DNA from: Firmicutes bacterium CAG:95
Lineage (GTDB): Bacteria > Bacillota > Clostridia > Lachnospirales > Lachnospiraceae
Reading direction: 5' to 3'
NCBI GenBank assembly: GCA_000438155.1
Contig: FR902980.1
Location: forward strand, 108,557 to 128,332
Length of the DNA: 19,776 nt
This document shows positions 8,352 through 15,119 of the stretch, piece by piece (within the stretch, counting starts at the first letter, position 1; each line of letters opens with the position of its first letter). Made by a program: the position numbers and the translations under genes. The notes under the pieces are model-generated. The model saw only the letters and a list, made by a program, of their open reading frames with translations, had not been told where the DNA came from and made no database searches.

Positions 8352-8386
8352 CTGTAAACCCTAATTACAGAAGACAATTTAGGGGG
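8352..8386 (+). promoter_or_regulatory. Two mutually exclusive hairpins over the ribosome binding site of the yqzL-like gene
   Basis: CTGTAA (8352-8357) can pair with TTACAG (8365-8370). Alternatively CCCTAA (8359-8364), which lies in the loop of the first hairpin, can pair with TTAGGG (8379-8384), covering the ribosome binding site AGGGGG (8381-8386). Both stems are perfect 6-bp pairings. Whether they switch in the cell is inference. Confidence 0.35.
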
Positions 8387-8392
8387 CACAGG

Positions 8393-8578
8393 ATGAAAAA
8401 CGTAAATTACTGGGATCAGTTTTTAAGCACAGGAAAGATAGAAGATTATCTGGCCTACCGGAAGGAAGCTTTCGCGGATGCCGGAAAACAGCAGAAAGAA
8501 GGAGCTGAAACTCATGCAGGAACCGGTCAGGGTTACAGGGATGGTGCTCGAGGTATCACCTGTAGGAGAGACGGATAG
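8393..8578 (+). CDS. YqzL-like small protein overlapping recO
   Basis: This 61-residue protein has the strong ribosome binding site AGGGGG (8381-8386), 6 nt before ATG 8393. Its N-terminus, NYWDQFLSTGKIEDYLAYRK, resembles the short YqzL family (W..F..TG.IE.YL..K) found between era and recO in Bacillus and relatives, and it sits in exactly that place. The reading frame then runs 65 nt into recO (start 8514). The last 22 codons are therefore shared DNA with the recO N-terminus, and the tail (THAGTGQGYRDGARGITCRR) is unlikely to be conserved. The overlap also places the recO ribosome binding site inside this gene, suggesting translational coupling. The function of YqzL proteins is unknown. Confidence 0.7.
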   Translation: MKNVNYWDQFLSTGKIEDYLAYRKEAFADAGKQQKEGAETHAGTGQGYRDGARGITCRRDG

Positions 8579-9170
8579 AAGAGTGGTTCTGTTAACAAAA
8601 GAAAGAGGCAAAATTTCAGCGTTCGCCAGAGGGGCGCGCAAGCAGGGAAGCCGGCTGATGGCGGCTACAAATCCATTCTGCTTTGGTGAATTTATCTTAT
8701 ATGAGGGAAGGAATTCCTATTCCTTAAGTGAGGCAGTAATCAGGAATTATTTTGAAGATATGCGTATGCACTTTGAGGAAGCCTGTTACGGCATGTACTT
8801 TTTAGAGCTGATGGATTACTATACCAGAGAAAATAACGACGAAAGGGAGATGCTTCTGCTTCTTTACCAATCGCTCCGGGCACTGCTGCACGCAGCTTAT
8901 GACAACAGGCTGGTGAGGTACATATTTGAAATCAAGGCAGTTGTGTTAAACGGCGAGTATCCGGGACTCCCGAAAAACAAGGACTATGAAGAGTCTACCC
9001 GGTATGCCTTGCAGTATATCGCAGACAGCAGCGTGGAGAAGCTGTATTCATTTAAGGTTTCAGATGAGGTTTTACAGGAGCTTGAGGAAATTGCAGGGAT
9101 TTATCAGAGAAGATTTGTGGATCGGAAAATGAAAAGCCTTGAAATCCTTGAGGGACTCATATATAATTGA
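8514..9170 (+). CDS. recO: DNA repair protein RecO
   Basis: The 218-residue protein is the recombination mediator that helps load RecA onto single-stranded DNA with RecR. The N-terminal OB-fold is clear: VRVTGMVLEVSPVGETDRRV (5-24), then LLTKERGKISAFARGARK (26-43). The C-terminal helical domain follows. ATG 8514 is chosen because AAGGAG (8499-8504) sits 9 nt upstream; the in-frame ATG 8478 has no such site and would add 12 residues that are not RecO-like. The CxxC...CxxC zinc finger found in many RecO proteins is absent, which matches the short length. The gene begins inside the yqzL-like gene. Confidence 0.93.
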   Translation: MQEPVRVTGMVLEVSPVGETDRRVVLLTKERGKISAFARGARKQGSRLMAATNPFCFGEFILYEGRNSYSLSEAVIRNYFEDMRMHFEEACYGMYFLELMDYYTRENNDEREMLLLLYQSLRALLHAAYDNRLVRYIFEIKAVVLNGEYPGLPKNKDYEESTRYALQYIADSSVEKLYSFKVSDEVLQELEEIAGIYQRRFVDRKMKSLEILEGLIYN

Positions 9171-9208
9171 TTGGGTAAATTCTTCCGGAAGAGGAGAAGA
9201 GGATTTTT

Positions 9209-9844
9209 ATGAGGAAAAATGAGCAATGTGTGAAGCGCTTTTTAGCGGGCGTTCTGTGTGCTGCTTTTGTGTTGGCCGGAATGACGGCATGTGGAAACAC
9301 TAAAGGAGCAGAAGGATCCGTGATTGCGGTTTCTAAAGACGGAACAGTAACGGATACGATCCGCGAGCCGTTTGACCAGGATTATTACAGCCAGCAGGAA
9401 TTGCAGGATGAGGTGTTGAAGGCCGTGGCCTCTTACAACTCCGGAATGGGAAATGAAGCCATTACGGTATCGAAGGTCCAGGTGGATGACGGTGTTACGG
9501 ATGTGGAGATGAAATACCGGAGTGCAGAGGACTATGCAGCCTTTAACCGGGAAACGTTTTTTATCGGAACCCCGGCACAGGCGAGGCTGTCAGGCTTTGA
9601 CCTTAATAAGGTCTATACAGCAGTTTCCGATCCGTCCAAGACCATGGGCATGGCAGAGCTTTTTAATACAGATGGGGTTCTGGTACTGATTACGGATACC
9701 ACGCAGACCGTAGTGATGAACTACAAGATTCTTTATGCTTCGGATGGTGTGGAGGTTGCGGATCATGCGAAAGCATTCCGTGTACAGAGCGATGAAAATA
9801 ATCAGATTTCCAAGGAAATTTGTGTAATATTTAAAGAAAAATAA
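9209..9844 (+). CDS. Small lipoprotein of unknown function
   Basis: The 211-residue protein has a basic start, a hydrophobic stretch (FLAGVLCAAFVLAGM) and a lipobox MTAC, giving a lipid-anchored mature domain of about 180 residues outside the membrane. The mature part begins with a Gly/Ser linker. It continues with an alpha/beta domain (QQELQDEVLKAVASYN; TDVEMKYRSAEDYAAFN; KTMGMAELFNTDGVLVLITD). I do not recognise a named family. The start at 9209 has GAGGAG/GAAGAGG between 9191 and 9203. It follows recO by 38 nt and precedes the glycyl-tRNA synthetase gene by 18 nt, so it is probably carried in the same transcript. No functional link to those genes is visible. Confidence 0.85.
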   Translation: MRKNEQCVKRFLAGVLCAAFVLAGMTACGNTKGAEGSVIAVSKDGTVTDTIREPFDQDYYSQQELQDEVLKAVASYNSGMGNEAITVSKVQVDDGVTDVEMKYRSAEDYAAFNRETFFIGTPAQARLSGFDLNKVYTAVSDPSKTMGMAELFNTDGVLVLITDTTQTVVMNYKILYASDGVEVADHAKAFRVQSDENNQISKEICVIFKEK

Positions 9845-9862
9845 CGAGAGGTAGATGGAACA

Positions 9863-11251
9863 ATGGAAAAGACAATGGAAAAAATCGTAGCATTGGCAAA
9901 GGCAAGAGGATTTGTATATCCCGGATCCGAGATCTACGGAGGTCTTGCCAACACATGGGATTATGGTAATCTCGGTGTGGAATTAAAGAACAATGTGAAG
10001 AGAGCATGGTGGCAGAAATTCATTATGGAAAATCCCTACAACGTAGGAGTGGATTGTGCTATCTTAATGAATCCCCAGACATGGGTAGCTTCCGGACATC
10101 TGGGAGGGTTCTCCGATCCTCTGATGGACTGTAAGGAATGCCATGAGCGTTTCCGTGCAGACAAGCTGATCGAGGACTTTGCGCAGGAGAATGGAATTAC
10201 ACTGGAGAAGCCCATTGATGCTTTTTCACAGGAAGAGATGAAGAATTTCATCGAAGAACACAACGTTCCATGTCCGACCTGCGGCAAGCATAACTTTACC
10301 GATATCAGACAGTTTAACCTGATGTTCAAGACCTTCCAGGGCGTAACCGAGGATGCGAAGAATACCGTATACCTTCGTCCGGAAACCGCACAGGGTATTT
10401 TCGTTAACTTTAAGAATGTACAGAGAACCTCCCGTAAGAAGATTCCGTTCGGTATCGGACAGATTGGTAAGTCCTTCCGTAACGAAATCACTCCCGGTAA
10501 CTTTACTTTCCGTACAAGAGAGTTCGAACAGATGGAATTAGAGTTCTTCTGCGAGCCCGGTACAGATCTTGAATGGTTTCAGTACTGGAGAGCGTTCTGC
10601 CGTGACTGGCTGTTAAGCTTAGGAATTAAGGAAGATGAAATGAGACTTCGTGATCATGCGCCGGAGGAGCTTTGCTTCTATTCCAAGGGCACCACTGATA
10701 TTGAATTCCTGTTCCCGTTCGGCTGGGGTGAATTATGGGGAATCGCAGACAGAACCGATTATGATTTAACCCAGCATCAGAATGTATCCGGTGAGGATAT
10801 GAGCTATTTTGACGATACGAAAAATGAACGTTATGTTCCTTATGTTGTAGAGCCTTCTCTGGGAGCAGACCGCGTGGTACTGGCATTCCTTTGCGCGGCT
10901 TATGATGAGGAGGAGATCGGAGAAGGAGATGTGCGTACCGTACTTCATTTCCATCCGGCACTTGCCCCTGTAAAGATTGGTATTCTTCCTCTTTCGAAGA
11001 AGCTGAATGAGGGTGCGGAGAAGATTTATGAACAGCTTTCCAGGAAGTACAACTGTGAATTCGACGACAGAGGAAATATTGGTAAGCGTTATCGCAGACA
11101 GGATGAAATCGGAACTCCGTTCTGTATTACATATGATTTTGATTCCGAAACAGACAACTGTGTGACGGTACGATTCCGTGATTCCATGGAGCAGGAACGT
11201 GTGGCTATCGCAGATCTGGATGCTTACTTTGCAGATAAGTTTACGTTCTGA
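9863..11251 (+). CDS. glyQS: Glycine--tRNA ligase, single-chain alpha2 type
   Basis: The 462-residue class II synthetase charges tRNA-Gly with glycine. The N-terminal signature YPGSEIYGGLANTWDYGNLG is complete. Cys90-x2-Cys93 and Cys137-x2-Cys140 form the zinc site typical of this dimeric type. LRPETAQGIF lies at 171-180. Motif 2 is KSFRNEITPGNFTFRTREFE, with Arg206. Motif 3 is in GADRVVLAF. The C-terminal anticodon-binding domain (VKIGILPLSKK...DEIGTPFCITYDFDS...VTVRFRDS) is intact. The start at 9863 has GAGAGGT about 10 nt upstream. No T-box leader precedes it; it appears to be read from upstream transcription. It is followed after 97 nt by alaS. Confidence 0.98.
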   Translation: MEKTMEKIVALAKARGFVYPGSEIYGGLANTWDYGNLGVELKNNVKRAWWQKFIMENPYNVGVDCAILMNPQTWVASGHLGGFSDPLMDCKECHERFRADKLIEDFAQENGITLEKPIDAFSQEEMKNFIEEHNVPCPTCGKHNFTDIRQFNLMFKTFQGVTEDAKNTVYLRPETAQGIFVNFKNVQRTSRKKIPFGIGQIGKSFRNEITPGNFTFRTREFEQMELEFFCEPGTDLEWFQYWRAFCRDWLLSLGIKEDEMRLRDHAPEELCFYSKGTTDIEFLFPFGWGELWGIADRTDYDLTQHQNVSGEDMSYFDDTKNERYVPYVVEPSLGADRVVLAFLCAAYDEEEIGEGDVRTVLHFHPALAPVKIGILPLSKKLNEGAEKIYEQLSRKYNCEFDDRGNIGKRYRRQDEIGTPFCITYDFDSETDNCVTVRFRDSMEQERVAIADLDAYFADKFTF

Positions 11252-11348
11252 CAGAAACGTTCTGTGAACGGAATGAAACCAGGTATCTGCGGAAGCGTTG
11301 AACCACAGAACCTTTTGAAAATACAAACAACGCAGAAATGGTGAGATC

Positions 11349-14000
11349 ATGAGACAATTCACTTCAGATGAATTAAGAAAAACCTGGAAACAATTTTATA
11401 TTGACCGCGGACATGTAGATGTAGGAGCTGTTTCGCTCGTATCTGACGGATCTACCGGTGTAATGTTTAACGTAGCAGGCATGCAGCCTTTGATGCCGTA
11501 TCTGTTAGGTCAGAAGCACCCTCTTGGAACCAGGCTTTGCAACGTGCAGGGGTGTGTCCGTACGAATGATATTGATTCAGTTGGTGACAAGAGCCATGTA
11601 ACCTTTTTTGAGATGATGGGAAGCTGGAGCCTTGGTGATTACTTTAAGAAAGAAAGATGCCAGTGGAGCTTTGAACTGCTTACCCAGGTTTTTGGCTTTG
11701 ATGCCGATCATCTGGCTGCAACTGTTTTTGCAGGAGATGAGAATGCACCAAGAGATGAGGAAGGTGCACAGTATCGTATCGCTTCCGGCTTTAAGAAAGA
11801 GAATATCTATTATCTTCCGGCAGAGGATAACTGGTGGGGACTTGAATATGGTCCCTGCGGACCGGACAGTGAAATGTTCTATGTAGCCGACCGCCCGGAT
11901 TGTGGTCCGGATTGTGGTCCCGGATGTCACTGTGGTAAGTATACCGAGCTTGGCAATGATGTATTTATGCAGTACGAGAAACACCACGACGGTCATCTTA
12001 CTCCGTTAAAGCAGAAAAATGTGGATACCGGCTGGGGCTTAGAGCGTATTCTGGCATTCTTAAACGGAACAAGAGACGTATACCGCGTCGATCTGTTTGC
12101 ACCGGTAATCGCTTATATTGAGAAGGTTTCCGGAACGAAATATGAAGAGGATGAAAAGCTGACCAGATCCATGCGTATTCTGGCAGACCATATCCGTACC
12201 AGTGTCATGCTGATCGGTGATGAAGCAAAACTCCTTCCTTCCAATGTGGGAGCAGGATATGTTCTCCGTCGTCTGATCCGCCGTGCGGTAAGACATGGCC
12301 GTATGCTGAATTTAAAGACGGAGGATCTGCTCACCATTGCACAGATGTACATTGATGATATTTATGCAGAAAGCTATCCGTTATTGGTTAAGAACAAAGA
12401 GTTCGTTCTTTCTGAACTGAAGAAGGAAATCGACCGTTTTGAGAGTACTCTGGAAAACGGAATGAAGGAATTTAAGAAGATCCTTGAGCAGAAGAAAGAA
12501 GAAAAGTCGGTTGAGATTGATGGAAAGAGCGCATTCTACCTGTATGACACCTTTGGATTCCCGCTCGAGCTTACCGTAGAGCTTGCACAGGAAGAGGGCT
12601 TAAAGGTTGATGAAGAAGGATTTGAAAGGGCCATGGAAGAGCAGAAGCAGAAGGCAAGGGATAACCAGAGCTTTTCTGCCAGACTTTCTACGGATACGGC
12701 ATTATATGATGAATTAGACGAAAGCTTAGTCAGTGAATTTACAGGTTATGATACCCTGCAGGCAGAGAGCAGTGTTGCAGCCATTGCCAGTGACGGTAAG
12801 TGGCAGGATGTACTTTCCGAAGGGCAGGAAGGAACCATTATTACAGTAAAAACTCCGTTCTATGCAACCATGGGTGGACAAAAAGGTGATTTTGGTGTAA
12901 TTAAGACGGCAGACGGAACATTTGAGGTAATTGATACCGTGAAGGTTCCGGGCGGCAGAATCGGACATATCGGTAAGGTGGTATCCGGCACCATTAAGAA
13001 GGATGCAAAGGCAGACCTTTCGGTGTCTTCCTTAAATCGTGGCAATACCTGTAAGAATCATACAGCAACACACTTGTTACAGGAGGCACTTCGTGAAGTA
13101 TTAGGTGATCATGTGGAACAGTCCGGATCCTACCAGGATGGAGAGAGAACCCGCTTCGACTTCAGCCATGGACAGGCAATGACCACCGAAGAGTTAAAGA
13201 AGGTAGAGGAAATTGTGAACGCTAAGATTGCAGAGGATCTTCCGGTAGAAACGAAGGTTATGAGCCTTGAAGAAGCAAAGAAGACCGGTGCAATGGCATT
13301 GTTTGGCGAAAAATACGGTGATACTGTCCGGGTTGTCATGATTGGAGATTTCTCCAGGGAATTGTGTGGTGGTACTCATGTTGGACATACCGGAGAGATC
13401 GCGTCCTTTAAGATCCTATCCGAATCCGGTGTTGCAGCAGGAGTGCGTCGTATCGAAGCAATTACCGGAAATAACGTAACTGCTTACTATCAGGAAATGG
13501 AAGAACGATTAAATGCCGTAGCCAGGGTATTAAAGACTTCTCCTGCAACGCTCCTTGACCGGGCGGAGCATCTGATGGCAGAGATGAAAGTGTTACAGAG
13601 TGAAAACGAATCCTTAAAGAGCAAGGCAGCCAAGGACGCACTCGGGGATGTCATGAACCAGGTGAAGGAAGTAAAGGGCGTAAAGCTTCTTGCGGCTTCG
13701 GTAGCCGGTGTGGATATGAATGGACTGCGTGATTTAGGTGACCAGTTAAAGGCCAAAATCGGAGAAGGCGTGATTGTTCTTATTTCCGATTGTGACGGCA
13801 AGGTGAATATGGTTGCCATGGCAACACAGGGCGCTATGGACAAGGGCGCTCATGCAGGTAACCTGATTAAGGGCATCGCAGCACTTGTCGGTGGCGGCGG
13901 TGGCGGACGTCCGAACATGGCACAGGCCGGAGGAAAAAATCCGGCAGGTATTCCGGACGCCATTGCAAAATGTGAAGAGGTTCTTGCAGCACAGGTTTAA
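11349..14000 (+). CDS. alaS: Alanine--tRNA ligase
   Basis: The 883-residue synthetase has the class II core at the N-terminus (GSWSLGDYFKKE; NVDTGWGLERIL) and an editing domain. Editing-site zinc ligands are His571 and His575 in HTATHLLQE, with Cys673 and His677 in CGGTH. The C-terminal C-Ala domain ends in the glycine-rich GGGGGGRPNMAQAGGK. Within the aminoacylation domain a cysteine-rich insertion, DCGPDCGPGCHCGKYTELGN, follows GPCGPDSEMFY; such insertions occur in clostridial AlaRS as far as I recall. Here it contains an in-frame 12-bp duplication at 11895-11918. The ribosome binding site is weak (GGTGAG). The gene follows glyQS and has no T-box leader. Confidence 0.98.
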   Translation: MRQFTSDELRKTWKQFYIDRGHVDVGAVSLVSDGSTGVMFNVAGMQPLMPYLLGQKHPLGTRLCNVQGCVRTNDIDSVGDKSHVTFFEMMGSWSLGDYFKKERCQWSFELLTQVFGFDADHLAATVFAGDENAPRDEEGAQYRIASGFKKENIYYLPAEDNWWGLEYGPCGPDSEMFYVADRPDCGPDCGPGCHCGKYTELGNDVFMQYEKHHDGHLTPLKQKNVDTGWGLERILAFLNGTRDVYRVDLFAPVIAYIEKVSGTKYEEDEKLTRSMRILADHIRTSVMLIGDEAKLLPSNVGAGYVLRRLIRRAVRHGRMLNLKTEDLLTIAQMYIDDIYAESYPLLVKNKEFVLSELKKEIDRFESTLENGMKEFKKILEQKKEEKSVEIDGKSAFYLYDTFGFPLELTVELAQEEGLKVDEEGFERAMEEQKQKARDNQSFSARLSTDTALYDELDESLVSEFTGYDTLQAESSVAAIASDGKWQDVLSEGQEGTIITVKTPFYATMGGQKGDFGVIKTADGTFEVIDTVKVPGGRIGHIGKVVSGTIKKDAKADLSVSSLNRGNTCKNHTATHLLQEALREVLGDHVEQSGSYQDGERTRFDFSHGQAMTTEELKKVEEIVNAKIAEDLPVETKVMSLEEAKKTGAMALFGEKYGDTVRVVMIGDFSRELCGGTHVGHTGEIASFKILSESGVAAGVRRIEAITGNNVTAYYQEMEERLNAVARVLKTSPATLLDRAEHLMAEMKVLQSENESLKSKAAKDALGDVMNQVKEVKGVKLLAASVAGVDMNGLRDLGDQLKAKIGEGVIVLISDCDGKVNMVAMATQGAMDKGAHAGNLIKGIAALVGGGGGGRPNMAQAGGKNPAGIPDAIAKCEEVLAAQV

Positions 14001-14070
14001 GCATGAAATCCTGGGAAGAGGACATAAAAAACTATGATATCTAAATTATAGTAAATATATATTTTTTCTC

Positions 14071-14098
14071 TTGACGTGTCCATGATTTATGATATAAT
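14071..14098 (+). promoter_or_regulatory. Promoter of rpsU
   Basis: TTGACG (14071-14076) and a perfect TATAAT (14093-14098) are separated by 16 bp, with an extended TG at 14090-14091. This is the strongest promoter match in the window. Transcription would begin near 14105, giving a leader of about 75 nt. Confidence 0.85.
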
Positions 14099-14103
14099 AT
14101 GTG

Positions 14104-14160
14104 TTGTGTGTGAGTGCACACAAGAATAACCCAATCAGTCATGTTACTAGAAGGGACTGA
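14104..14160 (+). promoter_or_regulatory. Structured 5' leader of rpsU
   Basis: Two hairpins fill the leader. TTGTGTG (14104-14110) pairs with CACACAA (14117-14123) right at the predicted 5' end. TCAGTC (14135-14140) pairs with GACTGA (14155-14160), just before the ribosome binding site AGGGAGGT (14161-14168). The first could protect the transcript; the second could tune initiation or bind S21. Both roles are inference. Confidence 0.4.
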
Positions 14161-14178
14161 AGGGAGGTCAGGGTGTAA

Positions 14179-14355
14179 ATGTCAAACGTAATCGTAAAAG
14201 AAAACGAGACTTTAGATAGCGCTTTACGTCGTTTTAAGAGAAGCTGTGCAAAGGCCGGCATTCAGCAGGAGATTCGTAAGAGAGAGCATTACGAGAAGCC
14301 AAGCGTTAAGCGTAAGAAAAAGTCAGAAGCAGCAAGAAAACGTAAATACAACTAA
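14179..14355 (+). CDS. rpsU: 30S ribosomal protein S21
   Basis: A 58-residue basic protein beginning MSNVIVKENETLDSALRRFK, followed by RSCAKAGIQQEIRKREHYEK and ending in a Lys/Arg-rich tail (KRKKKSEAARKRKYN). This is the full-length bS21 pattern. S21 binds the 30S platform near the anti-Shine-Dalgarno region and aids initiation. The start is ATG 14179, with AGGGAGGT at 14161-14168, 10 nt upstream. It has its own promoter and terminator, so it is a single-gene unit separate from alaS. Confidence 0.97.
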   Translation: MSNVIVKENETLDSALRRFKRSCAKAGIQQEIRKREHYEKPSVKRKKKSEAARKRKYN

Positions 14356-14369
14356 TTAAAGTAAACGTG

Positions 14370-14400
14370 AGCCCTTGGATAAAACTAAGGGCTTTCTTGT
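14370..14400 (+). terminator. Rho-independent terminator of rpsU
   Basis: AGCCCTT (14370-14376) pairs with AAGGGCT (14387-14393), extended to 9 pairs by a G-T wobble and one G-C pair, with loop ATAAAA. TTCTTGTT follows the stem. Confidence 0.8.
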
Positions 14401-14438
14401 TACTTGAATCATATTTGATTCGGGATGAGGGGATTTTT

Positions 14439-15029
14439 ATGTGGACGAAAGAGATGTTTGGAACCGATGTATATCATCTGGTTGCTGCGTTTATTATTTA
14501 TAGCATGCTTGGGTGGCTTGTAGAGTCGATCTATATGTCCATCTGTAATAAGAAGTTAACGAACCGTGGATTCGGTAAAGGACCGTTCTGCCCGATCTAT
14601 GGATTCGGAGCAGTTATCGGATATCTGGTGCTTCGGCCATTATCAAGTAATCCATTTCTGCTTTACTGTGCGGGAGCCATTATGGCTACTGTATTCGAAT
14701 ATCTGGTAGGACGGCTGATGCTTAAGATTTTCGGTGAAGTATGGTGGGACTATACAAATAAGCCATGTAATTTCCAAGGGTTGATCTGCCTGGAAAGCAC
14801 CATCGCATGGGGGTTTTATGCAATTATCATTATCACCTTCCTGCATGGCAAGGTGATGGGCCTGATTGACCGTTATGATATGCAGCTTGGAAAGCGGTTC
14901 TGCGTGATCGTGCTTTGTATTGTGATGATTGATTATCTGTTTCAGTTTGCAAAGCTGTCCAGCATTGATTTTAAAAGGAGCAGGGAACGGATTGCGGATT
15001 TTTACGAGAGCATCCGCACGAAGTGGTAG
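14439..15029 (+). CDS. CmpB/DUF1113-type multi-pass membrane protein (putative ABC-transporter type IV)
   Basis: The 196-residue protein starts at ATG 14439, with GAGGGG at 14427-14432, 6 nt upstream; a longer frame from 14367 would begin inside the rpsU terminator. The family signature is complete: YSMLGWLVESIYMSI (21-35), then NRGFGKGPFCPIYGFGAVIG (42-61). After it come FEYLVGRLMLKIFGEVWWDY and FQGLICLESTIAWG. It has about five membrane segments. The Pfam name for this group, putative ABC-transporter type IV, is not backed by a visible ATPase or solute-binding partner here, so the function stays open. The gene ends against a convergent gene, with a repeat half-element immediately after its stop. 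Confidence 0.85.
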   Translation: MWTKEMFGTDVYHLVAAFIIYSMLGWLVESIYMSICNKKLTNRGFGKGPFCPIYGFGAVIGYLVLRPLSSNPFLLYCAGAIMATVFEYLVGRLMLKIFGEVWWDYTNKPCNFQGLICLESTIAWGFYAIIIITFLHGKVMGLIDRYDMQLGKRFCVIVLCIVMIDYLFQFAKLSSIDFKRSRERIADFYESIRTKW

Positions 15030-15031
15030 AT

Positions 15032-15084
15032 GTAAACTAAAGCTGCGTTAGCAGCGGTTTTACGAATGAGGTCTGAATAGTTAC
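15032..15084. repeat. Half-copy of the MITE-like element, between convergent genes
   Basis: This 53-bp stretch aligns with the right half of copy 1 (958-1009), sharing GTAAACTA, GGTTTTACGAATG and the end CTGAATAGTTAC. Its internal stem is a perfect GCTGC-GTTA-GCAGC, nested within GTAAAC/GTTTTAC, while copy 1 has a different sequence in the same place that still pairs. The outer ends TGTAAACTA and TAGTTACA (15031-15085) are near-inverse, so it may be a self-contained short version. It begins 3 bp after the stop of the membrane protein gene. Just beyond, GTTACAT/ATGTAAC (15080-15100) forms another 7-bp hairpin. It may serve as a weak terminator. Confidence 0.65.
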
Positions 15085-15119
15085 ATTATTTTTATGTAAC
15101 AAAAGGTGCCGGTCCTGGG

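Noticed and set aside
11252..11348. Possible T-box or other leader between glyQS and alaS
   Set aside because: Only a short ACAGAA/TTCTGT stem is present; there is no T-box sequence, no specifier hairpin and no terminator.
10766..11362. A 198-codon leftward open frame inside glyQS and the alaS start
   Set aside because: It is antisense to conserved synthetase sequence and has no recognisable domain.
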